From Choristocarpus tenellus KU-1152 (Eukaryota > Phaeophyceae), in contig CAXNAD020000167.1 of NCBI GenBank assembly GCA_964200185.2, forward strand, positions 1 through 26,659: DNA of 26,659 nucleotides. The letters are read 5' to 3'. Positions 19,301-26,659 of the stretch are shown in pieces. The first letter of the stretch is position 1; each line of letters starts with the position of its first letter. Both the position numbers and the translations under genes were made by a program. The notes below the pieces were generated by a model. The model had not been told where the DNA came from, made no database searches, and worked only from the letters and a program-made list of their open reading frames with translations.

Positions 19301-22300
19301 CTGGGAGCTTGAGGATGCAACACGAGGTCTCTCCAGGGGAGCACCAGCATTGCTCCTACACTTGGAAATGACTGTCTTGACACTTCGAACAGGACAACCG
19401 ACCTTACCAATGACCTCTCTGGAGAGCAGAAAGGCCAGATGCCACATGATACTTCCCTGGGATGGGGAAAGTATAGATGGCTTGGGCAGTGACCAGCAGT
19501 GTGTCAGCTTGTTCTTCCTTGAAGCCACCTCTTCCTTTAAGAACCCTGCACCTCTGCTGCTTGAGTTTGGCCCATCAGACAAGGTTGGAAATGGTAAGAG
19601 AATTGGCATCAAGACGCCTCCCAGTGCAAAGCTAGAGTTCCTGCATACGTGGGAGCCAAATGAAGGGTGAGATGCTTTGTGATGGGGATAGGATTTGCTT
19701 TGACTAGGGCAAGGATGTTATTACTTCCAACTTTTGTGAATTGATTTTAGCACTTTTTGCTCTGCTCCAAATTATTATGATAAATCTAGTGTACCATTAT
19801 ATGACATCATGCAGAATACAGGCACAATATTTTACTTCTGTTATACTCCCTGGTGAATGCAGTGGTGACAATGGTCTGGGAGGGATGGGACCATCTGATG
19901 GTGGGAGTGAAGAGCGTCTGAGAGGTGACCTTGCTGAAGATAGTGAGGGCGGGGAGAAGCCGAGCTCAAGCATGCTATGGATTGTCCTCCCAAGCCTGGC
20001 TGTGGAGTTATCAAGGCTTGAATATGTTGTTCTTGTAGATCTCATTTCTGCCATCATGACCCCGCCCAACTGCACAATCCGTGACAAGCCTGGAAGTGTG
20101 TATCCTGTTGGTGACACTCATGACACAGACCCTGATCCTTCACAACCCTTGGAGGTGTTAGTTGAGGCAGACGGTGCCACGTTGGTGTTGCATGAAGCCA
20201 AAGCCTTTGCAGAAAGCCCTGGACCTTACTCGTTTGTGCTCAACTTATGTGGCGCTAGGGTACATCTCACAGGCGGTGGTAATGGTGTGGGAGAGGACAA
20301 TGGTGTTGTCAATGGTGTTGTCAATGGTCCATCTGTCACTTTATCTTCTCGAGATTTGTCGTTGCATGAGGCTCTTCTCTGTGAGAATGGGAGTTACACT
20401 GAACGTAAAGGGCCAATAATGACCCCAATAATGTTTTCAGGAGGGGAGGAGACCATGCTTCGATATCACACACGGATGGATCTGACTGAGATTGGATATG
20501 TGAGAGATGCTTTCTGCATGTTTCCCCTTGTGGTTTCAACTTTTTTTTCCAAAGTAGATCAACCTGAGGATGACAAAGACAAGTTCACATGTACCACTAT
20601 CCATCACATCTTTTTTGCACACTGTATAATTTTTATTTTTTAACATGGAATAGTACCCTTGCTCAATGATAGGGAAATCAATTTCACCCGACCACAGAAC
20701 TCATATTTCAAGGCTGAACTTGACTTTTGCAATTCTCCTTCATATTCTTTTTTTTTCCCAACAAGAGATAAAAAATAAAACATATTTGAAGTGTGAAGAT
20801 TCAATACTGTTCCAGAACCACTGAATGTTGTAATGCATACAATGAATACACAATGTTGTCTGGTCCTATTGGAATGTCTCATATGAACGATGAGAAGCTG
20901 TATCTGATGTGTCTGATGTGTCTGATGGCACATTTATGTGTGTTTTGGACAGATTCCTGTACTCTACCAGACCAAGTGGGTTAAGGGTGAATCAGGACTT
21001 GCGGCAGAACTCACACTGGCATCCACCACTAGAGGAGCGTGCAAAATCTTGACAGCTACATTGAACCTGTACCATGTCTCCCTAAGGTTAGCTGCATTGA
21101 AGGGGAGTTTTTTTTGTGAAGTGTTGGTTCTATTGATAGCTGTATGTGTTTAATAATTTAGTGTATGTGTTTAGTCATAATTGTGTGTGTTTTATAATTG
21201 TATGTGTTTAATAGTTTATTGTATTTGTTTAATAATAATTGTATGTGTTCAACAATAATTGTATGTGTTTAATAATTGCAGCCCCCCAAGGTCTGTAACA
21301 TACGATTACATGTGTCACCTTTTTGAGCCTCTCTCCGTGATATCCTGTTGCTTAATGATATTCAACATACCCCTGATTGATAAGACATGCGATATTAAAT
21401 GACACTTGGCAGGTATAGGATCCATACACAGGTTGTCAAATGGTAAGACATATTACCTCATGAAATCTGGGTTTTGAGCCTGAGGCGCACCATGTCCTCT
21501 TGATGGCAGATTCTTGTTGAGTATTTTCTTGGAATTTTCTTGGAATTGGGTTGTGAACTTTTGCACCCAATTGATGTTCAATTTGACTCCAAGAGAGTTC
21601 AAGGTGTGGGTTGACAATTGATATTTTTTCCCTCTAGAATGTGTTTTTGTGAGGGGTTGTAGTGTGTTGTAATTAGTAAGAAGACTTGGAACACCTTCCA
21701 TTTAGAGACATATCTCGATGCAATGCACTTCATGTTTGTAGATCAATGCTACACATCTCTATGTGAAGGTTTGCTGGTGCACAATTGGAATAAATCTTGA
21801 TGCAACCTGATGCTGATGCTAATGCTGATGCTGGTACTGGTACTCTTGTACAGTTATACCATATGAGTTGTTAATGCCGCCTGACAGAAAATAACTAGCC
21901 AGCCCAACCTCATTCAGCACCAAATCATCATACTGTGCTTAAGAGGTTTTTCATGAACAGTTGATACTCACCAACAACGGCGGTGAAATATGAACAGATT
22001 GGTAGTGGGGTATGCCTCATGTAGTGTTGTTTAATGCATGGACAGTACTTTCTTAAAGTGATCAAGGTATGGTCAGTGTATTTGACAAATCTAAACTGCT
22101 CTTATGCCAAAGGTATTGAGAAAGGTGAAACATATGTAACTAGAACACTTTCAGTAGGTAGGGGAAGCAAGGAAGGAATGTTTGGAAGACCTAGTTCAAT
22201 TTGAAAGATGTTTGAAAGTAAGCAAGCCCTTGTTTCTGTGAAAGATGATCTGAGGTCGTTCAATCTGAAAGATTTTGTGAAACAAACCCTTTCAACTGTC

Positions 22301-25300
22301 TTAGTGTACATGTGAACTCTCTTTAACCCTTTCAAAATTCAACTGCATAGGCACACTGTCTCATCAACCTGGCTCGTCCGATTATTGGGGCTAGTGGTGG
22401 GAGATGTTCCTTCAGGGATGGGAGCACCTGCTTGCAGTGATGATGGCAATCTTGATAATACAGGACAATCCTCTAGAGGTCAACACGACAGCTTGACCAA
22501 AATGTTTATCACTGTCTTCAATGGAGTGGTTGACTATATGCCTTCAAATAGGTGAGGGTCAGGAAACTTCTCTGCAGTTGGGTGTGATTGTTGAGGCTGA
22601 TTGGATGGATACTCAAGGGTGTTATTTTGCTGATGACTTTACTCTCTGATCAAGTAAAAAGAATGAACCTCATGAATCAGGTTCTCTCTCTCTACCTTGC
22701 ATGTACAAGTAGTCTTAAATACAGACACGTTAGAGATGATCTCAAGATAGACAACACAACAGAGATTATAGTTGTAGGTATGGCTACATGTGAAGCTGTG
22801 TTTGTATATCACAGCAAGTTATAAAGTTTCAACCCACATTGGTACCTTCAGCAGAAAAAAAATGTATATAACAAACGCAGAATCCAGTCAGGCAGCTACC
22901 TTCAATGAAATTTTCAATTCTGGAAAAGAGTGCACAATAGAAGAATGCAATCACTACAATCACTACAATCACTACAATCACTGCAATCACTGCAATCACT
23001 CTTTTAATCACTGCAGGCTTGGGAGTGATGCAATGACCTGGTGACACAGGAAACCCTAGCCAAGTATATTGAACTTTTGAGTAGTGGCCCTGCGCATACA
23101 ATATTAATCATACACTGTAGTTAATTAGTTAGTTGGTCAGGGATGAGGGAGGGATGTACGTAGGGTTCTGGTGTGTAATGGGCTCAGATTTTTCTCAGAA
23201 ATAGGAGATTGCCAAGGAATTTATATTGGGGAGTCAGTGGGTTGGTTTCATGGTACAATGATCATATCTAGCAATCTCACTTGTAGGCACTACCAACTTA
23301 CTGTCCAATGTTTTTTTTGTGTTATTTGTGAGTCATGCTGTACCAATTACTGAACACCATACCCATACATACACATCCCTGGTGCTATGGTTATGTTGTC
23401 AGATTGTAGACCTCTCTGATACAGGGAATTGGTAATTTCAGAACTTGTACTGGACAGCTCCTTGCAGTCCCAAGATATTGTAGATAGTGTAACATGAAAG
23501 GTATGGACAACCCTTTGTATACACTAACAACCACTCAAGATCACCTATTGAATGACCTAAGCGATACTACCTCCATGTTAAATGTTTGCCCACAAATACT
23601 GCCCTAAAATGTGCTGAGATTCCACAAATCCCCCAGCAGATTGAGGCCAAGTAGCAACTTTCCACAATGTCTCAACACTTCCAAATTGATTCTTTGCTCA
23701 ATCCTTACAAGTCATAATGCTGCCTTGTTCTCTATAGTAGAAAGTCATAATAGAAATCTCTTCACACATTGCCACAGGCTGAATTTATGAGCATGCATTG
23801 TTGTTATTTTTGGAAAATGGAAGGATACGCACAAAATAACTTTCACTCCAAGCCAAGGGACTTTTTAGTCACATGCAAACTGCAAAATGTCCCCTCAAAT
23901 ACAATTAGTAATAGAAATAGTAAAAGAGAAGTAGTAATAGTAGTAATAGTGGAAATAGCAATAGTAACAATAGTGATAGTAATAACAATAATAATAATAA
24001 TAATAATAATAATAGTAATCGTAGTAGTAGTTGTAATGGTGATAATAGCAATAGTACTGGAAATATTAGCTTGTAACTAGGGTAGTCCACAGATCTTAGT
24101 AGCTGCCCTCAAAATTGCCCTCGAGCCTGTTGATTCTCTGGCAATTTTTGTTGTGTGTGTAGTTTGTGCTTCTACATATTTTTTCTGTGGTTGCTTCCCC
24201 TTTGTCTTCACCTGCTTCAACTGTGGAAGTTGCTGATTGGTCTTTCCTATATTTTTTGAATGTTGTGTTATTTTTTTATGTGATTAGTTGTCACTTACGC
24301 TTGTTGGTGTCAAAGTTTGTTGCTATCCTCTTTGCTAAATGTATGTTTTTTGTTTCACCATTGCCACCCTCTTGTGATTGGTCAGTTTGGAGACAATGCA
24401 TCAGATGCTTCCAGGTATTGATTGCAGTAGAGAGATCACTACTGGGCGAACAGTAGTACCCATTGGGGTCCTCCGAGTGTCAAGCAACATGGTTCCAGGT
24501 GCACCAATGCAGGTGATGGATAGTTGACTTGTAGTTACAGCTGATATGGAGTAGTTCAGATCATGTTCAATTTGCATGTTGTGAGATGTCAGGACATAGT
24601 TGAGTCTCAACAGAGAAAACATTATGTTGGCCCAATATTTGCCTTGATCCTGTCTAGTAGGTGATGTTTGCCTGCTTGTGACATAGGTTGTAGCCTCCCC
24701 TCCATCTTTTTGACAGGATTGAGGTCATTGTCAATTAATTGACTTTTGTTTTTTGTCATGTCTTGAATACATTTCTTGAATACATGTCTTGAATACATGT
24801 CTACAGCTCGAGAGATCTTTATTTTATTTATTCTGTGGATAGACCGAGAGGACTGCTGTGATGAAAAATTAGAAAAAAGTTTGAGGAAACTCTCTGTGTG
24901 TGACTAGTTTCAACAATCCCAAACTGTTCAATGTTTGATGTTCCTTGAAGGGCAATTGATTCTTTTTATTCCTTACAATGTACAATATGTCCCTAGTATC
25001 AAGATTTTTGTGTTGATGCATAACTGATGCATACAGATTAATTTTTTATGTTAGATGTTGTATTGGATTCACCTCCCTGCAAGTAGTTCTTGTGTGTTTA
25101 ATCTGAGTTTAGTAGTTCAATCCCTGTTATTATAATGATCTGGTTGTTGTGACCTGTGTAGTTTAGTGTGACTTTAATCCACCCGACTTTATACACCCTA
25201 CTCCACATTAATTACCAATATAGTACAATGTAGTATTATATTGTATTATATTAATATTTTTTAATGCAAGTATTGTACATGAAGATACTTATTTCTCAAC

Positions 25301-25912
25301 CTTTACGTCATTGTATTTGGGTCTGCCGAGCAGGGCTTCAAATTAGTGATCCGAGACATGGCACTCTACATGTCCAACAACCCTTCAAACTACAATCTTG
25401 AGAACTCGGGTCTGTGTGGAGGATTTTTAGGGCTGCAAGGGGGTGAATCAGGATGGTGTGACAACTCTCAAGCGACATTTGGACCCATGCCATCTGTCCA
25501 AGATTACCTAGAGGGATCAGAATTCGTGCAGGTACATGGTGGCATGTATGATATGAATGGACATGTATGATATGAATTGACATGCATGACATGTTGTATT
25601 AACTATAGTGTCATTACGAGTAATACTCTGCACTAATGATATTCTGGGCATGATACTCCTATTCCTTCTTGTAACCAAGTCAACACAATGTGATAACAGT
25701 ACAACACTGTATGGCAGAGTATATGCTGCCTTTTGTGTGTGACATCTCCTCTTTGCCATTTCTTGTCTCAGATTGCAACTCTAAATTTCTTAGATGCTTT
25801 CCTGAGGACCAAGTCGCAAGTGGAGACACCTTCAGACTCCTTTTTGGCCCTTGAACTGTGGATGGGTGTCATCCACATGTACACCTGCCAGGACTCACTT
25901 AATACTACACAG
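16296..25912 (+). CDS. ATG2: Autophagy-related protein 2 (ATG2), exons 1-10, 3' end beyond window
   Basis: Ten exons (16296-16394, 16515-17195, 17759-18172, 18441-19666, 19863-20499, 20953-21086, 22351-22551, 24428-24512, 25334-25531, 25772-25912) join into 1272 codons without a stop. Residues 1 to about 95 form the chorein domain, with LKKLVGRFLEDDITLDQLDV and GRLELTDLSLKVEEFSPIL close to ATG2 of plants and animals. VAQWIEQITSKIKAIVNNITI near residue 205 and WIVLPSLAVELSRLEYVVLVD near 850 match further ATG2 blocks. FITVFNGVVDYMP near 1115, GVLRVSSNMV near 1145 and HMYTCQDS near 1260 match the CAD region, where animal ATG2 has SCALDYRP, SISSNI and HTCADS. ATG2 is a rod-like bridge that moves phospholipids from the ER to the growing phagophore with ATG9 and WIPI/ATG18. 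Family members are about 1600-2100 residues, so the ATG_C end is missing only because the window stops. VPS13, the other chorein family, is much longer and lacks the CAD motif. Confidence 0.92.
16515..17195 (+). CDS. ATG2: ATG2 exon 2 (rest of chorein domain and following extended-chorein region)
   Basis: Acceptor TCCTTCAG ends at 16514; QLDVHLRAGRLELTDLSLKV follows at once and completes the motif TLD|QLDV begun in exon 1. The exon includes FNVDDIVVDVVPR, the usual end of the first beta-sheet layer. It closes at AAG|GTATGT (intron from 17196, phase 0), a strong donor. The piece at residues 185-215 (VAQWIEQITSKIKAIVNNIT) is the helix-plus-strand block typical of ATG2. Confidence 0.9.
17196..17758 (+). 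other. ATG2 intron 2 (563 bp)
   Basis: Bounded by GTATGT and TTGTTGCAG. No repeat or internal gene is seen. Confidence 0.85.
17759..18172 (+). CDS. ATG2: ATG2 exon 3
   Basis: It enters in phase 0 with RLSVGEVSIFYQEED, the strand-forming segment that in animal ATG2 reads as a lipid-groove beta hairpin after a linker ending in HK. Further on it has VDISVSHVHVALGASDCTVLAR. The exon ends CACCAG|GTCTGT, an unusual donor (see the findings), yet joining to exon 4 gives the smooth helix LLHQYAEARARLLQEMDG, which supports it. Confidence 0.88.
18441..19666 (+). CDS. ATG2: ATG2 exon 4 (largest exon)
   Basis: Acceptor GTGATAG ends at 18440 and the first codons read YAEARARLLQEMDGVRPVSD. The 1226-nt exon encodes several amphipathic beta strands, such as KFHVQVGGARVVLLIEEQ and MSITLDIQTILLFLDFVG, as expected for stacked repeating beta-groove modules. 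The donor GAAGG|GTGAGA starts at 19667 and leaves two bases of a glycine codon (phase 2). Confidence 0.9.
19863..20499 (+). CDS. ATG2: ATG2 exon 5
   Basis: Acceptor GAATGCAG ends at 19862 and supplies the third base of the split glycine codon. The conserved block WIVLPSLAVELSRLEYVVLV corresponds to the LPSV-x-(I/L)-x-L-x-S-K-x-x-x-E-x-(L/I)-Y motif of animal ATG2. A (GGTGTTGTCAAT)n stretch at about 20301-20330 codes for GVVNGVVN. The donor GGATAT|GTGAGA starts at 20500, phase 0. A second in-phase acceptor, ATCATGCAG ending at 19814, would lengthen the exon by 48 nt (16 codons) without a stop. Confidence 0.85.
20500..20952 (+). other. ATG2 intron 5 (453 bp)
   Basis: GTGAGA to TTTTGGACAG. The plus-strand frame of exon 5 stays open for about 48 further codons into the intron, so a retained-intron product would end at 20641. 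No other feature. Confidence 0.8.
20953..21086 (+). CDS. ATG2: ATG2 exon 6
   Basis: Encodes IPVLYQTKWVKGESGLAAEL and LNLYHVSLR, the latter fitting the (L/Y)-x-x-V-x-L-R step that precedes the W-L-x-x-L block in ATG2. It ends CTAAG|GTTAGC in phase 2 with an AG split codon. The joined reading HVSLR|HTVSSTWLVRLLGL across intron 6 is as expected for the family. Confidence 0.85.
21087..22350 (+). other. ATG2 intron 6 (1264 bp)
   Basis: GTTAGC to CTGCATAG. It holds the TGTATGTGTTTAATAAT minisatellite at 21141-21277. No open frame with family features on either strand. Confidence 0.8.
21141..21277. repeat. Intronic minisatellite, about 17-24 bp unit, seven degenerate copies
   Basis: Units of the type TGTATGTGTTTAATAATAAT recur with variable spacers and single-base changes (TTTAGTCATAAT, TTTTATAATTG, TTCAACAATAAT). 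The array ends in AATAATTGCAG, a ready-made acceptor-like sequence about 1.07 kb before the true one. Confidence 0.8.
22351..22551 (+). CDS. ATG2: ATG2 exon 7 (start of CAD region)
   Basis: The first G completes the AG split codon as arginine. HTVSSTWLVRLLGLVVGDVP, then an acidic, glycine-rich loop and LTKMFITVFNGVVDYMPSN, match the block W-L-x-x-L-x-x-x-x-x-V-x-D-x-P and the (H/T)-x-H-x-x-(N/D)-x-x-(V/L)-D-Y-x-P motif of ATG2. The donor AATAG|GTGAGG starts at 22552, phase 2. Confidence 0.9.
22947..23000. repeat. 9-bp tandem repeat CAATCACTA/G, about six copies
   Basis: CAATCACTA is repeated three times and then CAATCACTG, ending in CAATCACTC; a further TTAATCACTGCAG follows. The translated strand would read N-H-Y/C tripeptides, but the region is intronic. 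Confidence 0.85.
23904..24058. repeat. ATA/GTA trinucleotide microsatellite region
   Basis: About 155 bp are built from AGTAAT, AATAGT, AATAAT and GTAGTA triplets, with a pure (AAT)n core of about 10 units at 23985-24013. The array yields hydrophobic isoleucine/valine or leucine runs in both strands, so the open frames here are artefacts. Confidence 0.9.
24428..24512 (+). CDS. ATG2: ATG2 exon 8 (micro-sized, CAD region)
   Basis: An 85-nt exon found by reading frames between exons 7 and 9. After the split serine codon it reads REITTGRTVVPIGVLRVSSN and ends MVPGAPMQ|GTGATG (phase 0). VLRVSSNMV matches the (E)-x-(F/L)-x-(I/V)-S-S-N-I motif that follows the DYxP motif in ATG2. It is too short to stand out alone; phase agreement on both sides and the motif order support it. 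Confidence 0.85.
24513..25333 (+). other. ATG2 intron 8 (821 bp)
   Basis: GTGATG to GCCGAGCAG. It contains a 13-bp tandem repeat at 24757-24802 and AT-rich sequence at 25200-25270. No coding feature. Confidence 0.8.
24757..24802. repeat. 13-bp tandem repeat, 3.5 copies
   Basis: CATGTCTTGAATA three and a half times, with one G to T change in the second unit. Confidence 0.9.
25334..25531 (+). CDS. ATG2: ATG2 exon 9 (CAD region)
   Basis: The phase 0 entry reads GFKLVIRDMALYMSN, matching the F-x-(L/F)-x-(I/L)-x-D-x-A-L-x-(L/M)-S-(D/N) motif of ATG2. The remainder is a Gly/Ser-rich loop and VQDYLEGSEFVQ. The donor GTGCAG|GTACAT starts at 25532. Confidence 0.88.
25543..25592. repeat. 19-bp tandem repeat just inside ATG2 intron 9
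   Basis: CATGTATGATATGAATGGA, then CATGTATGATATGAATTGA, then a partial CATGCATGACATG. It starts 11 bp after the splice donor and is rich in the palindromic words CATG and ATGCAT. Confidence 0.85.
25772..25912 (+). CDS. ATG2: ATG2 exon 10 (CAD motif)
   Basis: Acceptor TTGTCTCAG ends at 25771. IATLNFLDAFLRTKSQ, then LELWMGVIHMYTCQDSLNTT, corresponds to the (V-x-x-L-x-x-L-x-x-x-L-R) and (H-x-x-T-C-A-D-S) segments that define the ATG2 CAD domain, with Gln in place of the usual Ala in T-C-A-D-S. The donor CACAG|GTACAT starts at 25913, phase 0. The next exon is not identified within the window. Confidence 0.88.
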
Positions 25913-26659
25913 GTACATTATTCAGTATACAGTATATTATCAATAGATGAAATAGATATACTCTATTTTTGTGCTTCCCAATTATGTAGGTAATTGTAGC
26001 AGAAGTGGTGTTAATAATCTAGTAAGAATTATACTGAAAAGGTAGCTGTACAATACCATGTATGTACTTGAGTACATTGTACAATATCAATATGTACAAT
26101 ATAGAGAGGGTGCTAGTCTTGGTGGTTGATGTTGCAATACAATACAATACAGTAAAATAAATACATCAAGTCTTGACACACAATGGCTTCAATGCGATAG
26201 ATTTCACAATACCTTGAATATTCCTCAATGCTTGTTCCAATAGATTTCACAGTCTATTTTTGTTCTTTCCATTTGTATTGATAAAAAGAAGTTTTTAAGA
26301 TATTGGTGAAAAGAATTCTTGAAGGTCTTTTAAGGTCAGGTTGAAGAGAAGTATTTTTGGTCTTAAAGGTTGGTTTTTCACCTTACACAGTTTGACTGCT
26401 GTGATGGTCATCCTAAAGGTTGCCTTCCACCTTCTTTGCAACCATCTGTGAGCTTGTACAGTTAAAAGTGATGTCAGATGTGAAGGATATGTGTGTTGGG
26501 TACCTTTGTGCTTCCCACATCAGTATCTCAACTAAGGGTCCCTCTGACTCTATTTATAGCCGTGGTTGCTGGACTGTTTTTTTTTTTTTTTTTTGTCTGA
26601 TATTACTGCAATGTTTACCTTTGTTGCCAACTTTAAATACCTGGATAAATACCTGAATA
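25913..26659 (+). other. ATG2 intron 10, running off the window (at least 747 bp)
   Basis: AT-rich, with CAATA pentamer copies at about 26135-26150, a repeated AATAGATTTCACA (near 26195 and 26240), and an 18-T run at 26577-26594. No further ATG2 exon is supported. One possible phase-0 continuation after CTTGTACAG (26459) was considered and not accepted. Confidence 0.6.
26577..26594. repeat. Poly-T run of 18
   Basis: Uninterrupted T run; it could be an old poly-A tail of a minus-strand insertion or plain slippage. No retrotransposed gene is visible beside it. Confidence 0.9.

Larger units (their letters stand above)
22552..24427 (+). other. ATG2 intron 7 (1876 bp, longest complete intron)
   Basis: GTGAGG to GATTGCAG. 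It contains the 9-bp array at 22947-23000 and the ATA/GTA trinucleotide region at 23904-24058. The open frames within it look random or repeat-derived. An upstream AG (CTTCCAG at 24411-24417) would bring in a TGA at once and is not used. Confidence 0.8.

Noticed and set aside
20641-20933. Minus-strand frame in ATG2 intron 5
   Set aside because: Intronic, no motif, and contains a poly-purine/pyrimidine stretch.
22790-23101. Asn-His-Tyr repeat protein, or Val-Ile repeat on the minus strand
   Set aside because: Translation of the intronic 9-bp tandem repeat.
23769-24090. Apparent membrane protein with long Ile/Val or Leu runs
   Set aside because: Translation of a trinucleotide microsatellite in both strands, inside an ATG2 intron.
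26460-26659. Possible ATG2 exon 11 beginning LKVMSDVK after CTTGTACAG
   Set aside because: The first few residues could follow TCQDSLNTTQ, but the acceptor tract is weak, no good donor closes it, and the frame runs into a poly-T stretch.
1-26659. tRNA, rRNA or snRNA genes
   Set aside because: No A/B-box pairs with cloverleaf pairing and no rRNA cores were seen by eye on either strand; a covariance-model scan was not possible here.
1-26659. A previously undescribed multi-gene system
   Set aside because: The window holds two ordinary conserved eukaryotic genes and transposon or repeat debris; nothing indicates a co-acting cassette.

Overview
This is a eukaryotic nuclear window with two intron-containing protein genes on the plus strand and about 13.4 kb of repeat-rich DNA between them. 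Canonical GT..AG introns, purine-poor tracts before the AG acceptors and the absence of prokaryotic gene packing all point to a nuclear genome. The host lineage is not fixed. Conserved blocks of both proteins resemble the plant/algal versions at least as much as the animal ones, and the one transposon with readable ends has Stowaway/plant-mariner-type termini. A green or other algal protist is therefore a reasonable guess, but no more than that.

Positions 1-2904 hold the 3' part of a gene for an RPAP2/Rtr1-like protein, the RNA polymerase II CTD phosphatase. Its three visible exons are 38-1479, 1698-1803 and 2260-2904. They cover the very end of the zinc-binding RTR1 domain, a long disordered acidic and proline-rich linker, and a folded C-terminal region. 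The catalytic N-terminal domain lies mostly upstream of the window.

Positions 2905-16295 contain no gene I can support. They hold many short tandem repeats; a diverged tandem array of about 72-75 bp units at 10.42-10.98 kb; a minus-strand relic of the 3' end of a LINE-type retrotransposon ORF at about 11.70-12.17 kb; and a 1.7-kb dead mariner-like element at 13405-15122 with both inverted termini and a TA target duplication.

Positions 16296 to beyond 25912 are ATG2, the autophagy lipid-transfer protein. Ten exons join without a frame error into 1272 codons, running from the N-terminal chorein domain to the CAD-type motif. The C-terminal part lies past the right edge. Its introns grow to almost 1.9 kb and contain mini- and microsatellites.

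The two genes have unrelated jobs, transcription-cycle control in the nucleus and phagophore growth at ER contacts. Nothing suggests that they act together. I did not find a new biological system. The points most worth a second look are the decay pattern of the mariner element, the 72-bp array whose period is close to a multiple of three, the LINE relic and the splice-site details of ATG2.
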